This document shows positions 24,380 through 37,874 of a stretch of DNA of 64,000 nucleotides, piece after piece. Positions within the stretch are counted from its first letter, which is position 1. Each line of letters opens with the position of its first letter. This stretch comes from Hypomesus transpacificus (Eukaryota > Chordata > Actinopteri > Osmeriformes > Osmeridae). The stretch covers positions 372,001-436,000 of the forward strand of contig NW_025813796.1 in NCBI RefSeq assembly GCF_021917145.1. The letters are read 5' to 3'. The notes beneath the pieces were generated by a model, which was not told where the DNA came from, did no database searches, and worked only from the letters and a program-made list of their open reading frames with translations. The position numbers and the translations under genes are program-made.

Positions 24380-24559
24380 TTTACATTTACATTTAGCAGA
24401 CAAGCGACTTACAGTAAGTACAGGGACAATCCCCCCCGAGACAAGTAGGGTGAAGTGCCTTGCCCAAGGACACAACGTGATTTGGCACAGCGGGGAATTG
24501 ATCTGGCAACCTTCGGATTACTTGCCCAACTACCTCACCGCTCAGCCATCTGACTCCCA
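24380..24559 (-). mobile_element. tRNA-derived SINE, minus orientation
   Basis: Read on the minus strand it starts with a tRNA-like A box (TGGCTGAGCGGTGAGG) and a B box region (AAGGTTGCCAGATCAATTCC). It then has the core TGTCCTTGGGCAAGGCACTTC and ends in TTACTGTAAGTCGC..CTGCTAAATG. Same family as 50452-50640; the tail has a small internal deletion. Confidence 0.85.
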
Positions 24560-26099
24560 GGTTTCAAGATGGCTCATGAAGGAAGCAAGATTTCACTATT
24601 AGAGAGAGAAAATTGTCAGCGGTAACCAAGACATATAGGTACACAAATAGTATATACAGAGTAAGTCTGAACCAAAGTGAGGTTCAGATGGGAAGAGGTG
24701 TTTGAGGGATCACAAGACATCTTCAAATGAATAGTCCCATCCATCAACCATTTGTTTTAAGCACAAAGACTGAACCATTAGCATCCATACTGTCCTTTCA
24801 CAGGGATATCAAATGGAGATGAAAAAAAAAGCTTGGCTATGTGATTAGTAAGAAAGCATGAGTAACACTGATGGTGACATTTCTGAATACCTAGGCAGGA
24901 TGTAGAACAGTTCACAGACTAGACTATATGGTACAGTCCCCCACACTTTACTGCAGTACGTCAATGTCCTGTGGTAGCAAATACTCTAAACTGTTCTTAC
25001 TTTACTCTGACTTTATGATGACCTATAGATCTCATAAGATCTTATATTATCTAAGTTTCATCTGTGAGGCCCCATCTCCCCAGAGCTCTTGTCGCTCACC
25101 TGTGTTGGTTCAATGTTTGTTTCAGTTAGCCCCTGTGTAGTTTTAGTTCTCCTGGTTTCCCCAGTGTTCTGTCTGTCTCCTGTCTTCCTTTCCTGGTCTT
25201 GTCTCACTTCCCTGGTTCCCTACACACCTGTCTCTTGTCCAAATCACCCAGCTGTTGTTCGTTGTGTAATAACCCTGGCCCTCTGTATATGTTTGCTCCC
25301 TTGTGGCTAATTGAAGATTATTTATGTGAGTATCCCTGCTACATTCTTGTCTTGTCTCGTGAAGTAAAGTCTGTGTTCTCGTGACCTCCTCTCTGTCTCC
25401 TTGCTCTCGGGTCCACCCCATGCATTCACTGATGTTATCATCATCGATTTAAATATAATTTTTCTTGCTGCCTGTGACCTTTACATACAGACTATTGTCG
25501 AGGTAGAGCATGATAAAGTATGATAAAGTATGGCGAAGAGATTGGGGTTGAACTATTGCAAAGGAACGGCCAATTAGAAAGTGATACATCGATATGCAGG
25601 TCTGGCCAATCCCACTGTTACCATTACACTTATATCAGCGAGTTGCCAGGGGTATCATTTCATCCTTCTTCTCACTTTTACTTTTATCACAGACTGGATT
25701 GAATTTCACGCTGCGGCGCCTATGCCTACTTGATGAACTGTGAGTGTTTGTCTCTCTCCGTCAACAAAGTCGGGATGTCCAGAAGTGAGGTGACAGCCCT
25801 CCAACCGGGTTGTCAGGCCCTCCAATTTTCACATCGCTCTGTTTTATATCATCTGTCAGGATTCACCTGTTTCCCTCTCTTCTCTCTTGTGGGGGCCCTC
25901 GTCCTGCCTGTCATATCATGGTTGCCTTTGTGGCCGGGTGTCAAGAACAGGTATTTATTGAACATATTTTGCCAACACCTAAGTTGCCTATGTTGAAGCG
26001 TTGACATGCTGCTCTGTGCTATTTATTCTATTTGATTACTGTAGTTTATTTCTTTCTATTTTAATATCCATTTCTGTCTTATGTCTTAAAATTGTATGT

Positions 26100-26219
26100 C
26101 TCTCTTAGTATCCTTTTTATTTAATTAAGTGGTTGCAGGTACACAAACACATTTCACTGCATATTGTGCTGTGTATAATCATGTATGTGACAAATAATAA
26201 AATCTTGAATCTTGAATCT
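26100..26219 (+). mobile_element. LINE-like 3' end (L2/CR1 type)
   Basis: The segment ends in CAAATAATAAAATCTTGAATCTTGAAT after ACATTTCACTGC. A short TTGAATC microsatellite after an AATAAA-like signal is usual for fish L2-type 3' ends. No reverse transcriptase coding part is seen, so it is a 5'-truncated fragment or a SINE that uses this tail. Confidence 0.45.
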
Positions 26220-28190
26220 ATGTCCTGAAGCTGTTACACTCTCCCTTTCTCGCACAAACACACTTAAACGATATGTTCAATGGAGGGTTGTCTACATGCC
26301 ACAACAATAATCCAATAGAGTGTCCAAGAATTCAAATTTCAGTTTAATTTGTCTATGCTGCATGTTTGCGTCTGACACAAGACTGTGAGAAGCTTACCTT
26401 TACATTACGGGTGTTGTTTGCTTCTCCTGGTTTCTCACAAAAAAGCGACCCCTGTTGTGTTTGGCAGGAGAACAACAAGCTTCCAAATATGACCAGTCAG
26501 TTCCAGCAAGTGGTGCCATGTTTGTTGTCGCACCAGGGGTTGCTGTTTCCTCATGTAGTGCATCCCCTTGTGACACTGCAGTCATGATAGTTTATTTTAC
26601 CTGTCTCCACACTCCGTTTCAAATGATTCATGCAGTTTATTCTGCAAATAAGAAAGCTAGCACCCCTGCTGATTCAGCTAAAATATGATTCTTTTTCATC
26701 ATTTCATTTCATTAATGAGAGGTGTACGTATATGGAATTTACAGGTAACAAATTTCAACTGTTTAAAAGTAGTCATATGGATGTATAATGGATATAGTGG
26801 CATCATAAAACGAAACTTCTGATAAACATAGAACAATGAATGAATAATCATTATACTGGCAAGGGTTTAGAGAAAACGTGCATCGTTGTCCAACAACAAC
26901 ATAATACAACAATAAGAATGTTTTAGATGGAAGACATGATAGAAGACGTATGCCTTATCTGTCGCAAAGTCTCCCAACATGTCAGTATTTAAAACGGTGT
27001 AGACCACGGAAGAAGTAACTGTATGTAGTTAGCGTCCAATTAAACCATTCAAAGCAATGTGATCTTGAAGAGCATGCGATTGGCAGGCACCAGACGAAAA
27101 AAGTATCATTGCTCAATTCCCAGTTTCCCACTCTCTAAACGTTTAAGATAATGATACTGTATGGTACATATCGCCACCATGGAATTGTTGAATTGTCATC
27201 TGAATCTTTTGTCTGGTCTTTTCATTCCAAGGATAGTAGTCGACAAGAGCCAGAAATGAGTGAGGTGTTCACGCAACAGTTTTCATACCACTTAACTTGA
27301 AAAACATAAAAGCTTTTTGGTGTACTTTTGTGAAAGATAGATGGGATGTATTTTGTTTTTCCCTTTTCTTTCCTGACCTTCATGCCCCACAGTCTGTATT
27401 GCATAATTCATGTCAAGGGTGTTTAAATTCTCTCGCCAATCTGCAGATTGATTAATACTTATAAACCCAGAACCAAACTGAATAGTCACCATTCCTGAAG
27501 AGACAGACTTAACTTTTCTTTAGCAGTTTACAAAACTATACAGCGAAAACCTTTGGAGACTCAACATTCATGGTATCTGGATGTTTTTTTTCAGCACTGA
27601 ATTGAACCACCTTAGGTGCTAAGTGACCCTCACCTCAATTATGGTTGAATTATGAAAATATCATGAAATGACATCAAATCATACTTGTGCCTCCTCATTT
27701 TGTACCAATTTGATCTGGTCCCTATGAGATTTGGATGGCCAGTGCTCTGCTGCCGTCTCACATGAGACTTACTTGCAAAAGACTCAGGACTTTGATATGT
27801 CCTGTGGCTCGATCGCTTCCTAATCAGCTCCTTTGTAGGGGCTAAGACGAATGTTCATGTATTCTCGTGCCACGCTGCCAGCTGTTAGCAAAGTGGAGGG
27901 AGGAGAATCCATCTGCTCAACTTCATGCTGATGGGCACAATGTGAGTTCAGATTGCTATTGTTAGGAATCAGACTTTTACTCCACCCCATCCATCACCCC
28001 GTGCACTTCCTGTGTGCCAGAACACAACCCCCAAGTGCCCTTGCATCAGAACAACCTTCCTTACAACATATGGATGTATTTTTTTTACACATGTTGTGTG
28101 TGATTCTTCTTCTTGTTATATATGTGAACATTTGGTTTCCAGACACTGTGAACTTAATAAAGCAACATATTTGCACACAACAATGTATCT

Positions 28191-28288
28191 GAAATCATAT
28201 TTGTTCCCAGGACATTAGGCCAGCAGGACAATTCTTCAGAGAATAACATCAGATGCTTAATCCTTTCACATTTCCAGGTATAATCTGA
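28191..28288 (+). repeat. Diverged direct repeat, copy 1
   Basis: About 100 bases resembling 29578-29680. Shared words include ATATTTGTT, CAGATGCTTA, TCCTTTCACAT versus TCCTTCCACAT, and ATCTG at the end. No coding content. Confidence 0.6.
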
Positions 28289-29577
28289 ACTCAAGAGAGG
28301 AACCAACAAACCTTTTCGGAATCTCAAAAGAAAAAGTTATATGTAGATCATTCTGTGTAATGGAACACCATGGATTGGATTCTGATATAGCCAATCATAC
28401 AATCAGGCTGTCAGAAGTTTCTCAATTTGTGCGGTGTCGGCCTCGCCCCCAGGTCCTTGTCGAGTCTTCATCTTTCAATAATAGTCCTCACAGTTACTAG
28501 GACATTGGCTAGCAAAATTTAACTGGCCAAAATGTAACTGGTTTGGTGAGGAAATGGAGTTCGTGGGAGACCATCTGTATCACTGGCCCTGCGCAGTGAG
28601 ACACAGAACTCTGATGTGATTTGAATGAATGAATACAGGACGGTGATCCATGTACCCCGGGCCCAGGTTGACGGAAGATCCATCAATAGTTCATCCTTTT
28701 ACTTAAAATGTGTTTTGGTCTCCACGTGTTGCCTAGCTACCACTGTTATGATGACTCATAGTTCTACAGTAAACACACTGTGGGCCAGTTCTGTTTACAT
28801 GCATATGTGTGTCATGTGTTTCACATGAAAGTCACAACATGGAACGTCTAACAACATGCATGAAATCGAACTTGACGTGACTGTAAACAGTCCAGCTGAG
28901 GTTTGAATAGAAGGTTCGATTTCAACTGAAGAGTTTATATCGTACACAGTCGTAAACTGACTCGGAAGATCTGATGGTGAAGACATAAAGTACGTGATGT
29001 ACTCCCTGTAGCTCCTCTATGCAGTTTGTTTCTTGGCCAGGAATCTGTTCCATCTTCGTCTTTCTTTTGATTCTTTAATGTCTTATTTAAAAAAAGATAA
29101 GCTGGGTTTTGGGGAATTGAAAAATCTCTACATCTCCATGGTATCCATGTAAAACATTTATAAAAAGCATTATCCAACCATACTGTGAAAAGATAGGATG
29201 GATTTAAATTCCAACAGCATCCTTGCACATTTAAATGAACTTGCAATCCCACTACCAAAATCATTTATTTGAATGCTTATGATCTAAGCATGATGATTGT
29301 CACATTAAGACAATGAAAATTAGAAAAATATTTCTCATATTGCTTTGGTACTTGGGAAGCAGTCAACCTAAAAATATTTGTGCAACAACCAGGTGATGAG
29401 CTTTTAAATTGCCAAAGTTGATGTAAAACGGAAAGACATTTCTGAACGATGATTATGAAAAACAAACCCTTGGATACTTCATGATATGCATTATCAATGA
29501 ATGGAGGCAATAATACATTTGCCTTTAAAATGTGCCACTTAATATGCAATTTTCCCAGAGGATACACATTTTCTATT

Positions 29578-29680
29578 GAAATAATATTTGTTTCCAAGAC
29601 ATCCGACCAGCAAGACAAGTCTGCAGGGAATAGCAATAGCAACAGATGCTTAGTCCTTCCACATATCCAGGTGTAATCTG
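29578..29680 (+). repeat. Diverged direct repeat, copy 2
   Basis: Partner of 28191-28288, same orientation, about 1.4 kb away, roughly three quarters identical by eye with small indels. Could be a local duplication or two fragments of one repeat family. Confidence 0.6.
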
Positions 29681-30344
29681 TTTTGGCTGTCTAGCCAGAG
29701 CAGGTCTGTGCTGTCAGGACAGATCAAACATCCGACTCTGAAACAGTCCATGTAGCTATCAACACCTGTCACATCCTTGCATCCTTAGGTCAAGATGACA
29801 CAAACAAGTTCGACATTCTTTCCCCCTGACACGTTCAGATTTTCATATGCAAAATTTAGCATCCAGTATTTCCTAGACAACTAACAGCTATCAGTAATCT
29901 TTGATCTTGTGCCCTGAGTTTGTGAACGTGTACAAACTGTCACTTTCAGAGACACAGAGACTTAGAAGATACAAATACACGTTGCTTATACACATAACTC
30001 ATACTAAAAGCTCAACTGAGGAAAAACGAACAAATGAAAACATTCGAAACACTTTTATGAATTTAATGATGCCTTTTATTAATTAAACTAGACTAGCATT
30101 ACTTCCCCATCGATACACCCACACGCTATTTACATGCCAAAAACAAACCAACCAAAACTGAAGCGTGGGAAGTTGATCTCTTCCGCTTTCTCAGTGTTCA
30201 TGCTGCATCCTGCACCAACCTCTCACGCTGGTATCGATCAAAGGAAGTGAAAAATCAGTCATCAACTTCCCACCACTAACAGTGGCAACAAATACATTGT
30301 CACAGCCCTAAAGCAAAGTTGTACTGACGCCAATATAAAAACAA

Positions 30345-31481
30345 TTATACAGGTGCGATTCCGACTGCCTCTGGATCAACGGGATCTATTTCTCCTGGAG
30401 GCAACTCCAGGCCCGGGCCCTCCGCCAAGGTGGGAGTGGGGCCAGTCTGGCTGGGGGCCTTCTGCGAGCTCTTCAACAGGCGGCGGAGACCGACTCTTGA
30501 GAGCCAGGGGCAACCCAAAAGGGACCGGAAGGCGGCGCGGAACTCACGACTGCGGCAGTAGATGATGGGGTTCAGGCCCGAGTTCACGTATCCCAGCCAG
30601 TTGAAGAACAGGAAGAGCTCCTTGCGCGGTACGCCAGGCTTAAACACTTTGACGACGTTGGACACAAAGAAGGGGAGCCAACACAAAGTGAACGTTCCAA
30701 TGATGATCCCCAACGTCTTGAGAGCTTTGTGTTCCTTGAGGATTGTGGGTCTTGTAGGCCTTCGACTTCCTGTCATTGGGTTGAGGTGCACGACACCATC
30801 CCCAGCTGAAGATTCCACGTCGCTATCACTGTGGAAGCGTAGCCTGTTCCTGTTGATCATTCCAACCTGTTGAGTGGCGATGAGGAACACTCGACCGTAG
30901 ACGAAAACCATAACCAGGAGGGGAACATAGAAGGATACCGCGGAGGAGATGATGGCATAGGTCGCGTTGGTTATGAAATCACAGCAAGCGGGCTCCCGGT
31001 AACACTGCAGGGCGTCCTCGACGTCGCGAGCTCGCCACGATTGGCTCATGACGGGTACAAAGGAGAGGAGCGCGGCCACGCCCCACACCACGCACACCAT
31101 CGTCCTCGCCCGCCGCTTCCCCAGCAGCACCTGGTGTCTGAGGGGCCGGGTGACGGCCACGTAGCGGTCCACGGCGATGGCGCACAGCGTGCCCGTGCTG
31201 GCCGTCACGCACAGCACGTCGATGGAGATCCAGAGCTCGCAGGCCGTGGCACTGAGGAGCCAGTTACCGGTCACCACCAGGGAGGACCCCAGAGGCTGCA
31301 CCACGCAGCCCACCAGGAGGTCAGCACAAGCCAGCGATGTAATGAAAACGTTGGTGGTGGTGTGGAGGTGCAGGGTGCGGGTGATGGTGATTATAACCAG
31401 CAGGTTTCCAGACACTGTGATCAAAATAATTGGCCCAATGAGCAGTGTCACCATGGGTACGGCAGGGCTGTTGCTGCTCAT
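30345..31481 (-). CDS. adrb3: Beta-3 adrenergic receptor
   Basis: One uninterrupted frame of 378 residues. Visible class A amine-receptor features: TM1 SGNLLV; TM2 [11 protein letters not shown]3 with the amine-binding Asp88 (WISIDVLC) and DRY at 105-107; ECL2 with [12 protein letters not shown]5 [10 protein letters not shown] with the catechol-binding Ser set; TM6 [11 protein letters not shown]7 [15 protein letters not shown]. The receptor binds adrenaline and noradrenaline and couples mainly to Gs. ECL2 and the neighbouring rab11fip1/brf2 point to beta-3. The N-terminus from this ATG has only about ten residues before TM1 and no N-glycosylation site. The frame stays open upstream to an acceptor-like site (exon edge at 31510), so a short 5' coding exon is possible. 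A minus-strand AATAAA lies at 30075-30080. Confidence 0.9.
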   Translation of the reverse strand: MSSNSPAVPMVTLLIGPIILITVSGNLLVIITITRTLHLHTTTNVFITSLACADLLVGCVVQPLGSSLVVTGNWLLSATACELWISIDVLCVTASTGTLCAIAVDRYVAVTRPLRHQVLLGKRRARTMVCVVWGVAALLSFVPVMSQSWRARDVEDALQCYREPACCDFITNATYAIISSAVSFYVPLLVMVFVYGRVFLIATQQVGMINRNRLRFHSDSDVESSAGDGVVHLNPMTGSRRPTRPTILKEHKALKTLGIIIGTFTLCWLPFFVSNVVKVFKPGVPRKELFLFFNWLGYVNSGLNPIIYCRSREFRAAFRSLLGCPWLSRVGLRRLLKSSQKAPSQTGPTPTLAEGPGLELPPGEIDPVDPEAVGIAPV

Positions 31482-33745
31482 ACCGTCTTCAGTCGGACTC
31501 TCAGAAGTCCCTGAAGCACAGGAAAGGGAAACTAAGTGTCAGCAATTCGAACCGTCTCTCCTCACAGCATGAAGGTCAATAGGATGTGTTGCAAAATGTC
31601 CCCCGTCCATCATGCTCCAGCTATCCACTCAACAGATTGTTATTAAAGTTGGATTGCACAAAGGGATTATGTTTATGCAAAAACTTCATAGCTGCACCCA
31701 ACAAAAATGTCTATTTAAAAAAATATATATAAATAGATAAACACATCTCATAAGTCAGAGCTTGATGTATTTGTTTGACAGCAAGTAAAAGGCAACATTT
31801 GCATCATTACATTTAGTGGATATAACTAATCCATACTGTAGCTGTCAAATAAAAAAAATTAAACTCTGGTTACAACAATCCATTGACAGATCCAAGTCTG
31901 TAAGCTGTATTTGTACTGACCTGAAATAATCCTTTGAGTGGATATGATAAATGTACAAAAGAATTCCTACCTGAAATGTTCCAATGAATTGTTTAGGTTA
32001 TCATCGCAAGGGTGAGCATTTTAGTAAAGCTGTCAACAAGCTGTCATCCGTGTATAGACATTGTCATGTCACTTCTTCTCAGTGTTTGAGCAGTGTGCTG
32101 TTTGACCTCAGCAGTGCTGGCATGGATGTGGTTTCCTCTATATGCCTCCTTCTTTCTTGTGGTGTGGAGTGTTGCAGCCATGCAATTTGGTGCAAAACAT
32201 GCTATCGCCAACAAAGGTAATGCTATCGCCATCAAAGGTAATGCTATCACTCACATTATCTATGGTCTGATGTAGATAAATCTTTATTTACTCCTTATTT
32301 CTTTTGTTATATACACTCCCTGAATACATGTTAATCAATAATGATCAATGATGCACCAAAACATATGTTTTCTGGACCTGGACCCCTCATAGACAATTTA
32401 TAAGCATTGGGAATTTATCGATTTGACCTTAAGACCTTTGCGGTTTCGTCATTGCGGACCACATCATGTATCGATCTCAATAGCACTACTGCTTTAAGGC
32501 TTTATGCAGTGTCTTCTCTATATTTGGATTGAAACAAGATGTTCTTGATGCCTTTAATAAGCATTAACCACAATGTTCTCACTCTCACAGCTCCTATAGC
32601 AACAGCATAGACTCATATTTGCATGGCAGTTGGTTTAGACTGGTCGACTACTTGACCCCAGTTCTTAAAACTCACACACAATGTCACGCACAATGTCAGT
32701 ACATATTAGGCTACCTTATATTGAGATGTTAAATTGTATCAGTTTAACCTTTCTGACCAATTCAATAGCTCATGGCTGAGACACACTGAGACATGGTCTG
32801 ATCCTACAATATAAACCATCCCTATATTTCAAATGGTGTCGACAGTGGAAAGCTTGCCCTTGGTGAATGCTTTGTGATGCCACTGACGAGAGTAGAAAAT
32901 GGGTTACAAATAAAACCATACAATACATTAGTATATTAGATTCCAACTTCCTTATGTTATTGAGGCTGGTTGCTCCTAGACGTTTGAGAGTATATGTTCA
33001 CTGGCGGCTGTTGCTTCCCAGAGGAATTGTAATTAAGAAAACATTTTTATAGCAAGCAATGAGATTTATTGTTTCGCCTGTTGTTGCTCAAATTCAACAC
33101 AGCGGTGACATCACTGTCAGATCCCCAAATGAATGAATGATGGTGGCCCCACCTTGAGGTACCAGAGGGTAATACATACGTTTCAGTACTTCTATTGCTG
33201 TGCCGCGTCCTGTAATAGGCCTGCTCCTTCGTCAAAATGACTGTTTATGAGCTATGGGGCCTCCCTGAATGGATTACAACGTGCTTTACTGCCTTCCAAA
33301 TCAAACTAACATGCTGTTAAGGTAATTGGATCAAAAGACTGAGAGCTGACTCGACAAATGAGCAAAAACGAACTAATTAAACAAATGGACTTCATTGACA
33401 GGTCGGTGATGAAAACGTCTCTGTCTGTGGGCGGCATAGGTCAGTAAGGTCTACATCACCAGGCCTTACAGACAGCTCTGTCTCTAACTTAACACCTCCT
33501 ATTCATGCATTTGTATGGGATCAATAAAAGGAACTCAAGACAGGTGTAAAATGTCATTCGTCTCTGGTTTAATTAGCACTAGAAACTGTGAAAAGGCCAT
33601 CATGGTTCATTTGTAAAAAAAAGCATGGGGTTTAGAATTGTAGAGAGTTGGAGCACAGCTTCCTGAAGGCAAGGGAAACTGCAGACCAAAACCTATTATT
33701 CTTGTCGCATGGTTGAAGTCATCAACAAATGACGTCATCGCTGTT
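31482..33745. other. Region between adrb3 and anxa4
   Basis: Holds the adrb3 upstream region and the anxa4 3' UTR. A minus-strand AATAAA (TTTATT at 33065-33070) lies about 680 bases after the anxa4 stop and could end that gene. A 21-base unit (ATGCTATCGCCATCAAAGGTA-like) is repeated about 2.5 times near 32201-32248. No coding exon is recognised. The change from 8p-type to 2p13-type gene content falls in this region. Confidence 0.6.
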
Positions 33746-36700
33746 CTATTGCTCTCCCCCGCACAGTTCCAGCAGGATTTTGCGATAATCACCCGATGTG
33801 TCTCCCTAAACGGTAAAGGAATCATCAGTTTGACTTGAAGACCACAGGAAAAAAGGGAACATATTTCCCCATCAACTTTTAGTACCAGTCCATATCTAGT
33901 AACCTGTTTCCTACCTTGACGAAGGAGTAAAGGGTCTTGCCATACATCTTCAGGAACTCAGCCTTGATGTCCAGCATGTCTATCTCAGCCCGAGCCACCA
34001 TGATTCGGATCAGGATGCTGTCTGTTGTACCCAGACCCTGAGACAAAGGGAGGTGGTCTGGTTAAGACGACAGTTACGTGATTTACACAGAATTCTGCCC
34101 ACTTCTAACCAACACCGTTCCATGTTTTCTTACACATAATCCAAACATACATCACGATATGAAAAGGTAAATCACCTTCATGGATTTGTATAGCCGCTCA
34201 GCAAAGAAGGCTGGCTTGTTCCTCACGCATTTCACTATAATGATCAAAACAAACACATTTGACATTTCACCAAACTTAAATTTCACATACATCATACAGA
34301 CACAGCCATAATTATCAGCATGTGCATGAAATATAGACTATACTAAAAAATGTATCACAGTGGTTGACATTAGATCAGTCAGACCTATTGCCAGGAAGAC
34401 ATCCTCTAGATGACCAGACATCTCCCTTTTGATGCTGTCCTCAATAGTCCTTCCAGAGATCTTTTCATACTCCCCAAACACTGAGAGAGGGAGAACAGAT
34501 GGTATAAGGAAGGGGGTGCAGACATGTACCGTTTTTCGGGTTAGGATGACAGTACAAAGTTAAGGTCATCAACACTAAAACGCCATTGCGAGGGAAAGTG
34601 TTGTTCGTCAAATGACAACAAGGGGGCCAGTATTTTTGAGCCACAAAAAAAGGAGGAACAACACTGAGATTGCCGCGTTTATGAGGTAAGGAAAAAATGG
34701 ATATGTCAAATTAGAGAAGTACCTCGAAGTAAGTGGTTTTGGTTCCTCACACAGAGCACAGTGAGGAACTTAACCTCGTCTGTGCCCCAGCGGGCTTCCC
34801 CGGCCTCGTAGATGTCCTGCACACAGCAGTACCCGGATTTCACAAAACCGAAATGATTGCAACATCAGCACACAAACCCCCCCATCACATGACTCCTTCA
34901 TTTGTATATGGTTTCCGTACTTTAGCATCCTGTACAGCCTGTGCTTCATTCACGTCGTTGCCTTCATCTCGCCCTGCCTGTCAATCAGAACACAGACATA
35001 CACTCAGGTTAGCACAAATACATGGCTGAACAGGACTGGGATGAGAGAGTAAATGATATATTAGAGGAAGTAGGCTTGACTGTTCTCCTGATTAAAACAG
35101 TAACGTTGGATTTCCTCTGATGGAATGAGGAAAGGTCATCTATGTGTGTATTTGCAGTAGATAAGAGTTTACACCATGGGTCAAGCTGGGGGGGGGGGGG
35201 GGTTAACAAAAAGGGTGTGATTTACCGTGAGAAGTGAGACTAGAACTCTCTGGAACATTCCTGATGTATCACCACAGATATCATCTTCCAAACTCTTTTC
35301 GTATTCTGCCGTCCAAAAGACAGGAAATCAATAATAGCGATACAATTGCAGCCAACTCAAACAGCATGTTAAGAGTACAATTAACCAGAAAACTACTAAC
35401 TTTCTTTGCAAAAAAAACGCTATCAATAATTAAAAGCAGAAAACCAAATATGAATACCTTTTTTTTTTCAATTAAAGCTCTACCTACCATGAATTATTGT
35501 GTTCATAATCTGTCTCAATGTCCATCAATAGGCCCAATATTGTCAGATCAGATATAATCCATATTGTGCTGAAGTCAGAAATGTTCCTATACAATCAGCA
35601 TATGATTTGTTTTAGCTGGAGATTGCTTAAAGAGACAGTGTAGCTACCTTTTTTATAGAAGGCGGTGATGGCTCTCATTTCAGCATTTGTCCTTGAGGCA
35701 AGGATGTCAATGAGACCAGCCTCCTCAGTTCCAGCCCCCTGATATTCAGGGAGGAGATAAACAGTATGATATAGTGTACTGATGCTACAGTAGTAAATGC
35801 ATGTAAAAATCCAGTAACAGCCACTGTGTGGAATGGAGGCTAACAGTGTTTAACCTTGATGGCGTTTTTCAGCTCATAAGCATCATACACGGGAGCCAGC
35901 ATCAGAAGACCCAGGACCACCTTCTCAAAGTTGCCCGTCAACTCGGAGCGCAGGTCATCATTCAGGTCCTATGAAGAACCAAAGAAATAAGGAGATGGGA
36001 CGAAGAAAGGAAAAAAATCCCCTTGTGCCTGCTCAGAAAGGACTGAAGTTCAATTCCACAAGACAATTCGACGCCATTTCGAAAGAGGCACGTTGCATTT
36101 AAGATAACATACGGCCTAGCAAAAGTGGGTCACAGTGATCAGAAACAAGGCTATGGTCTCCAGGGTGTGGTTGCGGAAACATTGGACGCTGGCGTTTATG
36201 AAAGACAGGCTGTTCCTTGACAGCTAGCCAATGACTGCGTCCAAGCCTCTCCTGGCATGACTCACCGTTTCTGTCCGCAAGGATTCCACTTGCAATCTTT
36301 GCTCTTCCCTCTGGCCTATGCGGTCATACAACAGACGGATAGTGCAAGCTCACTATCTCAGTGCCAGTATAGTAAACAGAAACCAAGCTTCCCTTTTAGT
36401 TAATATATTGAGCAGGATTAGGGGTTTAACGCAACGATAAACTAGCCTCTCTGTGTCCTGTCAACATACAGCCGATATGCATCAGTGTGTAAAAGGTTAA
36501 TAGTTAGCCACCGTTATCATCTGCTCAACCTGCCCCACCCATATACGCAAATACAGGCAGAAGTAAAGAAGTCATTAGAGACAGTAACCATCTCTATTTT
36601 AGAGTATGCGTACCTGTAAACGTGCCAATAGACATTAGCTATGATTGTGTAAAATGCTACGAGCGCTTCACACCTTGCCGACGGTCTGCTTGTATGCTTC

Positions 36701-37874
36701 CTTGATCCGTTGCCTCTGAGCAATCGTACGATGAGACAGGATTTCAATGACGGCTGCCTCATCAGTGCCTGGAAAAGAATATCACACATATTCCCTCACT
36801 TTTTATCCTGCTCTTAAAAAGGTCATTTACAACATTAACCATGTTTTTGCTTTGAGGACATGTGACAAGATTGCTTTTCAATGATGTTCTATACAGTACA
36901 GTGGTTCATGACCATTCGGGATTCCGCGTGAAATAAACCTGCATGAATGAGGGAGTCAGGCACTGTTCACAAGATGTGATCCATCTAAAACTAAAGTCAG
37001 GCGAAGGTGATTACGAATTCCTAACTTTATCAGCATTCCATGCATGGTGCCAAGATTCACCAAATTGATTTTTTTTTTAGGACTTTACTACACAGTGTTG
37101 CCCTGTAAGCTACCATCTAACAATAGACACAGCCAACACCAGACTGAGGAGAAAGACAATCAACAACGAAAATGTGAGGCAATAAAACATGACTATCCCA
37201 TAACGCTTCTCTTCTCAACACTGTTGAAAACACAAACGCTGACGGGGTCAACTGAAGAGGAATGAATGAGGTCATACAATGGAAACCACTGCAGCCTAGA
37301 ATTTTTATTTCCACAAATGCAGTGCCGTCTCTTGTGCAGGACAGCTCCGTCCTACTGCTCTACACAAGTGGAGTTTAAGGATGGAATCAGGACACTAAGG
37401 GCATGGAATAGAATCAAGCTAAAACACAATGCTTCCATTGTGCAGGCCTACTTTCTTTATTTTCTGGAGAGGGGTCTCTTACCGGCCCCCTTCATGGCTC
37501 CTCTCAGACGTTGGACATCCTCCTCGGGGTTGAAACCAGAAGCCTCCGTGACAGTGCCCCGATTGCCAATCTGGAGTGACACATCATAATGGCCAACAAT
37601 ACATTTAGACATACACTGCAGTCAAGCTTTGATGCAATAGTCTAATAATCATGGTTAAAGTATCTGTGAATAAAGTTTGGAAATACAAAAGCACAGTATT
37701 AAGCAGCCACCACTGTTTCTATGTGCTGTGGCATCAGTTTTAAGGAATCATAAGTAACTTATGATTATATAATATTGAAATAATATTATAATGATAATAG
37801 CTCCTTATTTCAAACGCATTATGCATACATTAAAAAGTTTAGTGTCTGTGCTCGGAAGGACTTACTGCCGCCAT
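33746..37874 (-). CDS. anxa4: Annexin A4
   Basis: Twelve coding exons on the minus strand: 37874-37866, 37570-37483, 36768-36674, 35968-35855, 35738-35648, 35305-35226, 34977-34921, 34816-34723, 34480-34385, 34234-34176, 34037-33915 and 33805-33746. They join in frame to 321 residues, the length of vertebrate annexin A4. Annexins bind acidic phospholipid in a Ca2+-dependent way; A4 self-assembles on membranes and affects repair and secretion. Four annexin repeats are visible with type II Ca2+ loops KGAGTDE (about 30-36), KGAGTEE (about 102-108), a degenerate RWGTDE in repeat 3 as in human A4, and KGLGTTD in repeat 4. The N-terminus [17 protein letters not shown] fits A4 and keeps a Thr near position 9. 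The first coding exon is only nine bases, and an upstream acceptor (TTTTTCTAG near 37919) implies a non-coding first exon. Confidence 0.97.

Noticed and set aside
30870-31514. Plus-strand 214-codon frame opposite adrb3
   Set aside because: Lies over the adrb3 coding exon in another frame, with His/Gly/Arg-rich composition and no family features.
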